Shown here in pieces: positions 25,988 through 34,321 of a DNA stretch of 64,000 nucleotides. Both the position numbers and the translations under genes were made by a program. Origin of the DNA: Pseudonocardia sp. HH130629-09 (GTDB lineage: Bacteria > Actinomycetota > Actinomycetes > Mycobacteriales > Pseudonocardiaceae); the NCBI RefSeq assembly GCF_001294645.1, contig NZ_CP011868.1:1-64000 (forward strand), read 5' to 3'. The number at the start of each line of letters is the position of its first letter. Position 1 is the first letter of the stretch. The notes under the pieces are model-generated. The model did not search any database. It was not told the DNA's origin and worked only from the letters and a program-made list of their open reading frames with translations.

Positions 25988-27051
25988 CGACCCCCGCCCC
26001 GGTGCGTCCCCCGACTGCCACCGACGACGACGTGGTGGGACTGTCCGGCGTCAGTCGCGACTTCGGAGCGGGCCCGGTCGTGGACGACCTCGACCTGTCG
26101 GTGCGACGGGGCGAGTTCCTGGCGCTGCTCGGACCCAGCGGCTGTGGCAAGACCACTCTGCTGCGCATGATCGCCGGCTACCTGGAGCCCACCGCGGGTC
26201 GGGTGACGATCAACGGTACGGACGCCACCCGGATGCCGGTCCGCCGTCGCAACATCGGCATGGTCTTCCAGTCCTACGCGCTGTTCCCGCACCTGAGCGT
26301 GGCGGAGAACGTCGCGTTCGGGCTGCGGATGCGCAAGGTCGGCCGCGTCGAACGGGACCGGCGGGTGCACGAGGCGCTGGACCTGGTCGGACTCGCGCAC
26401 CTCGGCGGGCGCCGCCCGGCCGAGCTGTCCGGTGGCCAGCAGCAGCGGGTCGCGCTCGCCCGCGCCGTCGTCGTGCGTCCGGACGTGCTGCTGCTCGACG
26501 AGCCGCTGTCCAACCTCGACGCGCGGCTGCGGGTGCAGCTTCGCGACGAGCTCGCCAGGGTGCAGCGCGAGACCGGCCTGACCACCGTGCTGGTCACGCA
26601 CGACCAGGAGGAGGCGCTGGCCGTCGCCGACCGCATCGTGCTGCTGGACCGCGGCCGGGTCGCGCAGGAGGGCACGCCACGGGAGGTCTTCGAGCGGCCC
26701 CGCACCCGGTTCGTAGCCGAGTTCCTCGGCTACCGCAACGTCCTCGACCTCCCCGGGCGCGGTCGCGTCGCGATCCGGCCCGAGCACGTGCGGGTGCACC
26801 CCGATGGCGGGGCCGCCGACGCGGCCCCCGGCGACGCCCGCGACGTCGTCGTCCTCGACGGGACGATGCGCTCGTCGACCTACCGCGGGACCTACAGCAC
26901 CGCCACCGCCGTCGTCCCGACGGACGGGGGCGAGGCCGAGGTGCAGGGCGTCACCGGCATGCCCGAACCGGCCCCCGGTGACCGGGTCCGGGTGGAGCTG
27001 CCGGTGTCCGCGATCGTGAGTCTGGAAGCCGACCCCGAGGAGGTCCTGTGA
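25984..27051 (+). CDS. ABC transporter ATPase, PotA-like
   Basis: This 355-residue protein has Walker A LLGPSGCGKTTLLRMIAG, the Q-loop NIGMVFQSYALFPHLSV, signature ELSGGQQQRVALARAVV, Walker B VLLLDEPLSNLDARLR and the H-loop VLVTHDQEEALAV. A C-terminal TOBE-like domain follows (RVAIRPEHVRVHPDGG). This is the layout of PotA/FbpC. It energises import through the two permeases. The ATG overlaps the upstream stop, and its own stop overlaps the binding-protein ATG. Confidence 0.92.
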   Translation: MTTPAPVRPPTATDDDVVGLSGVSRDFGAGPVVDDLDLSVRRGEFLALLGPSGCGKTTLLRMIAGYLEPTAGRVTINGTDATRMPVRRRNIGMVFQSYALFPHLSVAENVAFGLRMRKVGRVERDRRVHEALDLVGLAHLGGRRPAELSGGQQQRVALARAVVVRPDVLLLDEPLSNLDARLRVQLRDELARVQRETGLTTVLVTHDQEEALAVADRIVLLDRGRVAQEGTPREVFERPRTRFVAEFLGYRNVLDLPGRGRVAIRPEHVRVHPDGGAADAAPGDARDVVVLDGTMRSSTYRGTYSTATAVVPTDGGEAEVQGVTGMPEPAPGDRVRVELPVSAIVSLEADPEEVL

Positions 27052-28115
27052 TGGCCAGGCCCGTCATGAAGAGGAACGCCGTGTGGGTCTTCGCGGCCGT
27101 GACGGCGGTGTTGCTCGCCGGCTGCGGCGGACCCGGCGGCTCGGGCGGGGGTTCCGACGAGCTCGTCGTGTCCGGGTTCAGCTTCGGGGCGGAGGAGTTC
27201 GAGAAGACCGTCGTCGCCCCGTTCGAGGAGGAGACCGGCATCCAGGTCACCTTCGACCCGGGCTCGAACTCCGACCGGTACAACCGGCTGCTGGTCGACC
27301 GGGCCCGCCCGGACGTCGACGTCGTGCTGATCTCCGACCTGTTCGCCGCCGACGGGGAGCGGGAGGGGCTGTTCACCGACATCGACCCGGGGTCGGTGCC
27401 GAACCGCGCTGACACCGTCGAGTTCGCCCGGGACGCCCCGGGCCAGGGGATCCCGTACACCTTCACGCTACCGGGCGTCCTCTACTCGACCGACGCCTTC
27501 CCGGACGGGCCGCCGACGGTCGCGTCGCTCTGGGACCCGGAGCTGGCGGGCCGGATCGCGGTCCCCGACATCTCGGCGACGGCGGGGATCCCGTTTCTCA
27601 TCGCGGTCGCAGAGACCTTCGGCAGTGGGCCGCAGGACGTCGACACCGCGTTCGCGAAGCTGGCCGAGCTCAAGCCGAACGTGCTGCAGTTCTACTCGAG
27701 CACCACCGAGCTGCTCAGCCTGCTCGAGCGGGGCGAGGTCGTCGCCGCGCCGGGCCTGGACCTGTTCGCCTACGACGCCGTCGAGGCCGGCCGGCCGGTC
27801 GCCTGGGCCCCGTTCGACCGGGGACGAGTGCTGTCCTACAACAAGGCGGAGATCGTCGAGGGGGCCGCGAACACCGACGGCGCGCAGCGGTTCGTGAACT
27901 ACCTGCTGTCGCCGGAGGTGCAGACCCGCACCGCCACGGCGTTCTCCGACAAGCCGGTGAACCGGGCCGCGACCGTCCCGCCGATCATGACCGAGGTGGC
28001 CGGCGGCGCCGCGACCGACCCGGGTGCAGCCGGCTACGTCCCGCTGGACCTCGACTTCGTCGGCGCGAACCGCGGCGCGTGGATCGACCGGTTCGCCCGC
28101 GAGGTGTCGGGCTAG
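27051..28115 (+). CDS. Extracellular solute-binding lipoprotein, spermidine/iron-type family
   Basis: This 354-residue protein has the lipoprotein signal VFAAVTAVLLAGCGG with the lipid-bearing Cys at ~aa 25. The mature part is a family 1/8-like binding protein (FEEETGIQVTFDPGSNSD, VDVVLISDLFAADGER, GIPYTFTLPGVLYSTD). It delivers ligand to the permeases encoded just upstream. The start is ATG 27051, preceded by GAGGAGG. Ligand binding residues cannot be assigned by eye. Polyamine, thiamine-like or purine compounds are all compatible with the family; the operon context favours a purine or nucleoside. Confidence 0.87.
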   Translation: MARPVMKRNAVWVFAAVTAVLLAGCGGPGGSGGGSDELVVSGFSFGAEEFEKTVVAPFEEETGIQVTFDPGSNSDRYNRLLVDRARPDVDVVLISDLFAADGEREGLFTDIDPGSVPNRADTVEFARDAPGQGIPYTFTLPGVLYSTDAFPDGPPTVASLWDPELAGRIAVPDISATAGIPFLIAVAETFGSGPQDVDTAFAKLAELKPNVLQFYSSTTELLSLLERGEVVAAPGLDLFAYDAVEAGRPVAWAPFDRGRVLSYNKAEIVEGAANTDGAQRFVNYLLSPEVQTRTATAFSDKPVNRAATVPPIMTEVAGGAATDPGAAGYVPLDLDFVGANRGAWIDRFAREVSG

Positions 28116-29008
28116 TGCCGGAGCCGACACCGCCGCTCCCGGTCGTGATCGACACCGATCCCGGGGTCGACGACGCGATTGCGCTGCTCCTGGCTCTGGG
28201 CTCCTCCGCACTGCGGGTGGCCGGGGTGACGACGGTGGCGGGCAACGCAGGGATCGAGCAGGTGACGGCCAACGCCACCGCCGTGCTGGACCTGGCCGGT
28301 GCACCGGCGGACCTGCCGGTCGCGATGGGGGCGGCCGGGCCGCTCGCCGGTGGCCCCCGGGTGCCCGACGAGCCGGTGCACGGCCCGGGCGCCCTCGGCG
28401 GGGTCGTCCTGCCGCCGGGCACCCGCTTGGTAGCCGGCACGCCCGCTACCGGGGGCCACGGCCCGGACGGCCGTGCCGACGGGACGGCCGCGGTCGACCT
28501 GATCGCCCGCGTGGCCCGGACGCACCCGGGCGAGCTCGTGCTGCTCGCGCTCGGACCGCTGACGAACGTGGCCCGGCTCCTCGAGCGCGACCCCGAGGCG
28601 GCAGGCATGCTCGCCGGCGTCGTCCACATGGGAGGCGCCGCGTTCGCCCCGGGCAACGTCACCCCCGCCGCGGAGTTCAACACCTACTGCGACCCGGAGG
28701 CGACCCGGGTGGTGCTCACCAGCGGTCTGCCCGTCCGGCTGGTGCCACTCGACGTGACCCGCCGGCACGGGGTCCGCGAGTGCCGGGTGCACGACGCGAC
28801 GGCCGTCGTCGCGCTGCTCGATCCGGAACGGTTCTGCTGGCGGCGCCACCCCGTCGACGTCGAGTGCGTCGGCGAGCTCACCCGGGGGGCGCTGGTGACC
28901 GACGTGTACGGCCGCACCGGGCGGCCCGCCACGGTCGAGCTCGCCCTGGACCTCGACCCGGACCCCGTCCGTCACCGCCTGCTCGCCGTCCTGGAGGACG
29001 CCCGATGA
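28115..29008 (+). CDS. Nucleoside hydrolase (IUNH family)
   Basis: This 297-residue enzyme has the calcium-binding signature VIDTDPGVDDAIALLLAL at the N-terminus and the middle motifs LLALGPLTNVARLLE and HMGGAAFAPGNVTPAAEFN. These enzymes hydrolyse ribonucleosides to base and ribose in the cytoplasm. The GTG at 28115 shares one base with the TAG of the binding-protein gene. The following adenine deaminase would take the released base, so the pair reads as a short purine-salvage or catabolic route fed by the ABC importer. Confidence 0.92.
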   Translation: MPEPTPPLPVVIDTDPGVDDAIALLLALGSSALRVAGVTTVAGNAGIEQVTANATAVLDLAGAPADLPVAMGAAGPLAGGPRVPDEPVHGPGALGGVVLPPGTRLVAGTPATGGHGPDGRADGTAAVDLIARVARTHPGELVLLALGPLTNVARLLERDPEAAGMLAGVVHMGGAAFAPGNVTPAAEFNTYCDPEATRVVLTSGLPVRLVPLDVTRRHGVRECRVHDATAVVALLDPERFCWRRHPVDVECVGELTRGALVTDVYGRTGRPATVELALDLDPDPVRHRLLAVLEDAR

Positions 29009-30696
29009 CGCGTGCGATCACCGGAACACTGCTGCTGCGCGGCGGATCCGTCGTCTCCGTCCACACCGGCGAGACGTTCCGCGCGGACGTGCTGGTAGAG
29101 GGGGACCGGATCCGAGCCGTGCTCGCCCCGGACCGGGCGGAGCTGACCGCCGCCGAAGAGCTGGACGTGACCGGGCGGCTCGTCGTGCCCGGCTACATCG
29201 ACGCGCACATGCACGTGGAGAGCTCGCTGGTGCCGCCGGCCGAGTTCGAGGCGCTCACCCTGCACCGGGGCACGACGACCGTGCTGGCCGACCCGCACGA
29301 GATCGTCAACGTCGCCGGTCGCGAGGGCATGGCCTGGATGGTCGAGCAGGGCCGTGGCCTGCGACAGGACATCCGGTGGGCGGTGCCGTCCTGCGTGCCG
29401 TCGCTGCACGGGTTCGAGACCGCCGGGGCCGACCTCGACGCCGACGACATCGCCGAGATGCTCGGCTGGGGCGGCGTCACGACGCTCGGCGAGGTCATGG
29501 ACTACCGGGCCGTGATCGGCGGGGACCCACGGACCCTGGCGATCATCGACGCGGCGCGCCGGGCCGGGGTGCGCCTGGACGGTCACTGCCCGCACATCAG
29601 CGGGGCAGACCTGAACGAGTACCTGTGGGCGGGCGTCGACTCCGACCACACGAAGAACTCGCCCGAGGTCACCGTGGAGAAGGCCCGGCTCGGGATGGTC
29701 ATGATGCTGCAGGAGAAGTGCCTGCGGCCCGAGCTCGTCGAGGCGTTGCTCGCGCTACCGGTTCTGCCGGACTTCTGCCTGGTCAGCGACGACGTCGCCC
29801 CAGACGCGGCGGTCGACCACGGGCATCTCGACCACCTGGCGGGCGTCGCCCTGGACTGCGGGCTCCCGGCCCTGGCGGCTCTGCGCGCGCTGACCCTGCA
29901 CCCGGCACGCCGGCTCGGCCTCGACGACCGCGGCGTCGTCGCCCCCGGCCGGCGGGCGGACCTCATCGTGCTGCGCGACCTGACCTCCTTCGTCCCCGAG
30001 CACGTGGTGTGCGGTGGTGTGCCGGTCGGTGAGCCCACCCCGCGCCCGACGCCGTCGCACCCGTTCGGCGGGACGGTCCGGCTGCCCGAGGCCCCGGACG
30101 GACGGTGGCGGACCGACCTGCCCGACGGCGAGTACCCGTTCCGCGCGTTGCGGGTCAACCCGGTCGACACCTACACCGAGCCGGACGAGATCGTCCTGCC
30201 GGTGCGCGACGGTGTCGTCGAGTGGGAGGGCCGCTGCGCAGTGGTGACGGTGGTCGAACGGCACACCGGGGCCGCGTCGCGGCAGACTGCACCGGTGCTG
30301 GGGTTCGCCCCCACGCCCGGAGCCTTCGCGACGACCTACGCACACGACAGTCACAACCTCACCGTCGTCGCCACGTCCGCCGGGGCACTCGCCGAGGCCG
30401 CCGGCCGGGTGCGTGCGGCCGGCGGCGGGATCGCCCTGGTGCGAGAGGACTCCGCGCCGGTGGAGCTGAAGCTGCCGATCGGGGGCGTCATGTCCGACCT
30501 CCCCGCGGACGAGGTCGCCGCGGCGGCCCGGGAGATCCGCTCCGCGGTGCGTGCCTGGGGCTGGGACCACGCCAATCCGTTCATGAGCCTAACGACCATG
30601 ACCCTGCCGGTCTCGCCGCAGGTGAAGATCACCGACCGGGGGCTGGTGCGGGTCGTCGAGCGGGACTGGGAACCGGCGGTGCGCGCGGGCGAGTGA
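29005..30696 (+). CDS. ade: Adenine deaminase
   Basis: This 563-residue amidohydrolase converts adenine to hypoxanthine and ammonia. The metal-binding motif YIDAHMHVESSLV, then LADPHEIVNVAGREGM, LDGHCPHISG and FCLVSDDVAPDA match the Ade family. The C-terminal domain has FAPTPGAFATTYAHDSHNLTV and ELKLPIGGVMSDLP, which distinguish it from cytosine deaminase or dihydroorotase. The length is normal for the family. The ATG overlaps the nucleoside hydrolase stop by 4 nt. It is the last gene of the purine operon and ends 12 nt before an opposing gene. Confidence 0.93.
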   Translation: MTRAITGTLLLRGGSVVSVHTGETFRADVLVEGDRIRAVLAPDRAELTAAEELDVTGRLVVPGYIDAHMHVESSLVPPAEFEALTLHRGTTTVLADPHEIVNVAGREGMAWMVEQGRGLRQDIRWAVPSCVPSLHGFETAGADLDADDIAEMLGWGGVTTLGEVMDYRAVIGGDPRTLAIIDAARRAGVRLDGHCPHISGADLNEYLWAGVDSDHTKNSPEVTVEKARLGMVMMLQEKCLRPELVEALLALPVLPDFCLVSDDVAPDAAVDHGHLDHLAGVALDCGLPALAALRALTLHPARRLGLDDRGVVAPGRRADLIVLRDLTSFVPEHVVCGGVPVGEPTPRPTPSHPFGGTVRLPEAPDGRWRTDLPDGEYPFRALRVNPVDTYTEPDEIVLPVRDGVVEWEGRCAVVTVVERHTGAASRQTAPVLGFAPTPGAFATTYAHDSHNLTVVATSAGALAEAAGRVRAAGGGIALVREDSAPVELKLPIGGVMSDLPADEVAAAAREIRSAVRAWGWDHANPFMSLTTMTLPVSPQVKITDRGLVRVVERDWEPAVRAGE

Positions 30697-30708
30697 GCGC
30701 GGTGCCGC

Positions 30709-31827
30709 TCAGCTCGCGTGGGAGAGCAGGGGCACGAGCTGCTCGGCGGTGGTGAACGAGCCGTGCTGGCCGGGGAACGTCGACAGGAACGGCTCGGCCT
30801 CGGTCCGGACCACCGCGGCCGTCCCGTGCATCGCGACGACGATGTCGCCGATCCGGTCGGCGACCGGGCCGAACCAGCCCCGGGCCACCGCCTCCTCCCG
30901 GGTGACGACGGACGCGTCGTCGCCGAGCACGGCCCGCCAGGCGGCGAGCACATCGGCCGTCGCACCGGGTGCGGTGTAGACGTGCCGGGCGCGCGGGTCC
31001 CCGCCGAGCAGCGCCACGCCGTCGGTCAGCGCCGGGGTCGTGTCGGCGTCGACGGTCCGGTCGACGGTGACCATGCCGTGGTCGCCGGTGACGGCCAGCA
31101 GCGTGCCCGCAGGCAGCTCGGCCAGGAGCATCCCGAGCAGCGCGTCGACCTGGCGCAGCTGCCAGCGCCACGCCGGCGTCCCCGGGCCGTACAGGTGGCC
31201 GACCTTGTCGAGGTCGGCGTGGTAGCCGTAGACCAGCCGGGGCCCCGGCCCCTCGACGCCGGCGAGGATCTCGACGGCCAGGTCGCCCAGCGCGGCGACC
31301 CCGCGGTACTCGCCGCCGCGCAGCCCGGACCGGGTCAGCCCGGACGTCCGGAACTCCAGCGGTGACACCGACCGCACCGCGACGCCAGCCGCCGCGGCGC
31401 GCTCCAGCACCGTCGGCTCCGGCTGCACCCGCTCCGGGACGAGCGTCGTCCGCAGGTCCCGGCGACCCGAGGACCAGCCCAGCGCGTCGAGCAGCTCCCC
31501 GTCGACGCGGAACCGCAGGCCCAGGGTGCCGTGCGCGCCCGGGGGCAGCCCGGTGCCGAGCGAGGTCAGGCTGATCGGCGTCGTCGAGGGGAAGCCGACG
31601 GTCAGGGGCCCGGCATCGGCGAGTCCGGCCAGCACCGGCGCGTCATCGGCGTGGGCGTGCAGCAGCTCGTGGCCGAGGCCGTCGACCAGCAGCAGCACCG
31701 CCGCCCCGGCCTGCGGCAGCGCGAACGCGGGCGGCCGCTCGTCGAGCGGGGCGCCGATCGCGTGCGTCAGGGCGGGCAGGACGTCGGCCAGCGTCGCCGA
31801 GCCGTAGCGGGGGAGGACCTCGGACAT
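30709..31827 (-). CDS. Alkaline phosphatase-fold nucleotide pyrophosphatase/phosphodiesterase
   Basis: This 372-residue soluble protein belongs to the type I phosphodiesterase/nucleotide pyrophosphatase group. LLLVDGLGHELLHAH gives the first metal Asp, VGFPSTTPISLTSLGTGLPP carries the nucleophile Thr, YGYHADLDKVGHLYGPGT supplies Asp/His ligands, and LAVTGDHGMVTV the final Asp-His pair. It is usually annotated alkaline phosphatase family protein. The ATG at 31827 is used. It is convergent with adenine deaminase and divergent from mftF. A link to nucleotide breakdown is plausible from its neighbour but unproven. Confidence 0.85.
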   Translation of the reverse strand: MSEVLPRYGSATLADVLPALTHAIGAPLDERPPAFALPQAGAAVLLLVDGLGHELLHAHADDAPVLAGLADAGPLTVGFPSTTPISLTSLGTGLPPGAHGTLGLRFRVDGELLDALGWSSGRRDLRTTLVPERVQPEPTVLERAAAAGVAVRSVSPLEFRTSGLTRSGLRGGEYRGVAALGDLAVEILAGVEGPGPRLVYGYHADLDKVGHLYGPGTPAWRWQLRQVDALLGMLLAELPAGTLLAVTGDHGMVTVDRTVDADTTPALTDGVALLGGDPRARHVYTAPGATADVLAAWRAVLGDDASVVTREEAVARGWFGPVADRIGDIVVAMHGTAAVVRTEAEPFLSTFPGQHGSFTTAEQLVPLLSHAS

Positions 31828-31924
31828 GCCCGGGAGTCTGCCCCGGCCGGGCCCGGGCGGACCACGCCGATCGGGCAGGTGCGGGTGTCGACCGGCCCGG
31901 GCCGGGGATGGAAGGCTCCCGCAG

Positions 31925-33418
31925 GTGACCGTCGCCCGGACCGACCCCGACCGCCCGTCCACCGGGGAACCGGCCGGCCCGGCGGACCGCAGGCTCCCGG
32001 ACGGCTTCCGGGTCGTGCTCGACCGGCGCACCCGACGGCTCGACGGTGGGACGGCCCTGCTCGGCGGCGCCCCGCCCCGGCTGGTGCACCTGTCCGCGCG
32101 GGCCCGCGCGCTGCTGCCCGCCCCCGGGCGCCCGCTGGTCGTCACCGGCCCCACCGAGCGGTCCCTGGCCCGCACCCTGCTCGACGCCGGGCTCGCCCAC
32201 CCCCTCCCCGCCGCACCGGCCGGGGTCACCCCGGCCGAGGTCACCGTCGTCGTCCCGGTGAAGGACCGCCCGCTGGACCGGCTCCTCGCCGCGCTGGCCG
32301 GGACCGGGGTGGCTGGCCCGATCGTCGTCGACGACGGGTCCGCCGCCCCGGCACCGCTGCGCCGCGCCGTCGAGCGGGCCGGAGGGACCGTCCTGCGGCA
32401 CGCCACCCCGCGCGGTCCGGCAGCCGCCCGCAACGCCGGTCTGGCTGCCGCGACCACCCCGTACGTGGTGTTCCTCGACTCCGACGTCGTCCCCGAACCC
32501 GGCTGGCTCCCCCCGCTGCTCGCCCACCTCGCCGACCCCGCGGTCGGCCTCGTCGCACCGCGGATCGTGGCGTTGGACCCGGAGCGGGGCGGTGGGCTGC
32601 GCGGGGCTGTGGGGCGCTACGAGGCGGTGCGGTCGTCGCTGGACCTGGGCCCCGACCCGGCGCCGGTCGTGCCGCGGTCGCGGGTCGCCTACGTGCCGAG
32701 CGCGGCGATGCTCGTCCGGGTGTCGGCGGTCGGCCCGGTCGCGTTCGACCCGCGGATGCACGTCGCCGAGGACGTCGACCTCGTCCTGCGCCTGCACGAC
32801 GCCGGCTGGGCCATGCGCTTCGAGCCCGTCTCCCGCGTCGCCCACGACCACCGCACGCACCCCGGGGAGTGGTTGCGGCGCAAGGCGTTCTACGGCACCG
32901 GGGCGGCGCCGCTGGCGCGCAGGCACCCCGGCGCGGTCCCGCCGGTGATCCTCTCGCCGTGGACGGCGGCGGTCTGCCTGCTCCTGCTCCTCCAGCGACG
33001 GGGGGCGACGGCGCTCGCCGCCGTCGTCACCGGCGTCGCGACCGAACGGCTGTCCCGCGCGCTGCCCCGGCTCGCGCGGCCGCGGCGCGGTGCGGCGCTG
33101 CTCACCGCGCTCGGCCTGTCCGGGGCGCTGTGGCAGACGGCGTCGGCGCTGACGCGGCACTTCTGGCCGGTCGCCGCCCTCGGCTGCCTGGTGTCGCGCC
33201 GGGCCCGCCGCGCGGTCGTCGTGGCGGCGCTGGCGGAGGGGCTGGCCGACTGGTGGCGTCACCGCGACCGTGACCCGCGGATCCGCACCGGACCGCTGCT
33301 GCACCTGCTGGCGCACCGGCTCGACGACCTCGCCTACGGGGCGGGTCTGTGGTGGGGGGCGGTCGAGCACCGGACCGCCGCCCCGCTGCGTCCGGCCGGC
33401 CCTGCCGCCCGACGCTGA
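31925..33418 (+). CDS. mftF: Mycofactocin glycosyltransferase
   Basis: This 497-residue family-2 glycosyltransferase in mycobacteria adds the oligoglucose tail to premycofactocin. The N-terminal region (LPDGFRVVLDRRTRRLDGG, LLGGAPPRLVHLS) is the MftF-specific domain. The GT-A core follows: VTVVVPVKDRP, IVVDDGS, PYVVFLDSDVVPEPGW with the DSD metal motif, and MHVAEDVDLVLRLHDAGW. The last ~150 residues contain hydrophobic stretches that suggest membrane association. The GTG at 31925 gives the family-typical start. It is separated from mftE by 8.7 kb of purine genes, so it must have its own promoter. Confidence 0.93.
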   Translation: MTVARTDPDRPSTGEPAGPADRRLPDGFRVVLDRRTRRLDGGTALLGGAPPRLVHLSARARALLPAPGRPLVVTGPTERSLARTLLDAGLAHPLPAAPAGVTPAEVTVVVPVKDRPLDRLLAALAGTGVAGPIVVDDGSAAPAPLRRAVERAGGTVLRHATPRGPAAARNAGLAAATTPYVVFLDSDVVPEPGWLPPLLAHLADPAVGLVAPRIVALDPERGGGLRGAVGRYEAVRSSLDLGPDPAPVVPRSRVAYVPSAAMLVRVSAVGPVAFDPRMHVAEDVDLVLRLHDAGWAMRFEPVSRVAHDHRTHPGEWLRRKAFYGTGAAPLARRHPGAVPPVILSPWTAAVCLLLLLQRRGATALAAVVTGVATERLSRALPRLARPRRGAALLTALGLSGALWQTASALTRHFWPVAALGCLVSRRARRAVVVAALAEGLADWWRHRDRDPRIRTGPLLHLLAHRLDDLAYGAGLWWGAVEHRTAAPLRPAGPAARR

Positions 33419-33444
33419 CGCAGGTTAGGCTTTCCTGACCTGCG
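33419..33444. promoter_or_regulatory. Hairpin overlapping a DtxR/IdeR-like iron box
   Basis: CGCAGGTTAGG / CCTGACCTGCG with a CTTT loop is fully paired if one U-G wobble is allowed. It begins right after the mftF stop, so it may be the mftF terminator. The same bases contain AGGTTAGGCTTTCCTGA, which matches 14 of 17 aligned positions of the IdeR consensus TTAGGTTAGGCTAACCTAA. Either or both roles are possible. Confidence 0.5.
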
Positions 33445-33801
33445 ACGTGGAACCACTCCGTCCGGGCTGGTCTGAACGGGTGATTCGTGTTGCGTCACGG
33501 ATCCGTTTCTGCGGGCGGCTCTCGCCTGCGCTCTCCGCGCCTGCGGTTGCGCACGACAGGCTGTCGCCGTGACGTCGGCGACACGCCATCCGACCTCCGC
33601 TCCACCCGCTCCGGGCTCCTTGCACCCCAGGAAGATCGGGAGTGTGATGTGGGCGCCGCCACACGAGACGTGCGGCAACTTTCCGGGCGCGCCGGCGTGG
33701 TCGCGAGTCAGGCGACGGCGAACGGCGCTCCTCGGACGGAGTCCCCGGTCAGACCTCCGCGCAATCGGGCGTGCGTGGTCGCGTACGAGGAGTGAGAGTT
33801 C
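33445..33801 (+). other. Long leader upstream of coxS, no gene seen
   Basis: This 357-nt stretch between mftF and coxS has lower coding character than its flanks. Its open frames have Arg/Ser-rich, non-protein-like composition. It presumably holds the cox promoter and a long 5' leader; I could not define -35/-10 elements or a riboswitch. Its last bases, GAGGAGTGAGAGTTC, supply the coxS ribosome site. Confidence 0.4.
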
Positions 33802-34320
33802 ATGACAGAGGTCCGGGTCACCGTCGACGGCGTGAACTACGCCGACGACGTCGAGCCCCGCATGTTGCTCGCGCAGTACTTGAGGGAGACGCTGGGCAAG
33901 ACGGGGACGCTGATCGGCTGCGACACCAGCAACTGCGGTGCCTGCACGGTTCATCTCAACGGACAGAGTGTGAAGTCCTGTTCGGTGCTCGCGGTCCAGG
34001 CCGACGGCGCCGAGGTCACCACCATCGAGGGCCTCGCCCGCGACGGTCAGCTGCACCCGGTGCAGGAGGCCTTCCGCGAGTGCCACGGCCTGCAGTGCGG
34101 GTACTGCACGCCGGGAATGATCATGGCTGCGGTCGACCTGCTCGGGGACAACCCCGACCCGTCCGAGCAGGAGGTCCGCGAGGGTATCGAGGGCAACCTC
34201 TGTCGCTGCACGGGCTACCAGAACATCGTGCGCGCCGTGCAGACCGCGGCGAAGAACATGAAGCCCGGAGTCGCCGCTGCGCCCTCCGGCCAGGCCGCCC
34301 CGGTCGCGGGAGGTAACTGA
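33802..34320 (+). CDS. coxS: Molybdenum hydroxylase (CO dehydrogenase form II-like) small subunit, 2x[2Fe-2S]
   Basis: This 172-residue iron-sulfur subunit has the plant-type [2Fe-2S] motif [16 protein letters not shown] with its distal Cys in SCSVLA. The C-terminal [2Fe-2S] motifs are [10 protein letters not shown] and [12 protein letters not shown]. It passes electrons from the Mo site in CoxL to FAD in CoxM. The gene order small-large-medium is characteristic of form II enzymes; form I is medium-small-large. The ATG is preceded by GAGGAG. A short Ala/Pro-rich tail follows the last cluster. Confidence 0.93.
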   Translation: MTEVRVTVDGVNYADDVEPRMLLAQYLRETLGKTGTLIGCDTSNCGACTVHLNGQSVKSCSVLAVQADGAEVTTIEGLARDGQLHPVQEAFRECHGLQCGYCTPGMIMAAVDLLGDNPDPSEQEVREGIEGNLCRCTGYQNIVRAVQTAAKNMKPGVAAAPSGQAAPVAGGN

Positions 34321-34321
34321 C

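Noticed and set aside
33487-33795. A 102-codon gene before coxS
   Set aside because: Composition is Arg/Ser/Gly-rich with no structured segments, there is no ribosome site, and its end abuts the coxS ribosome site.
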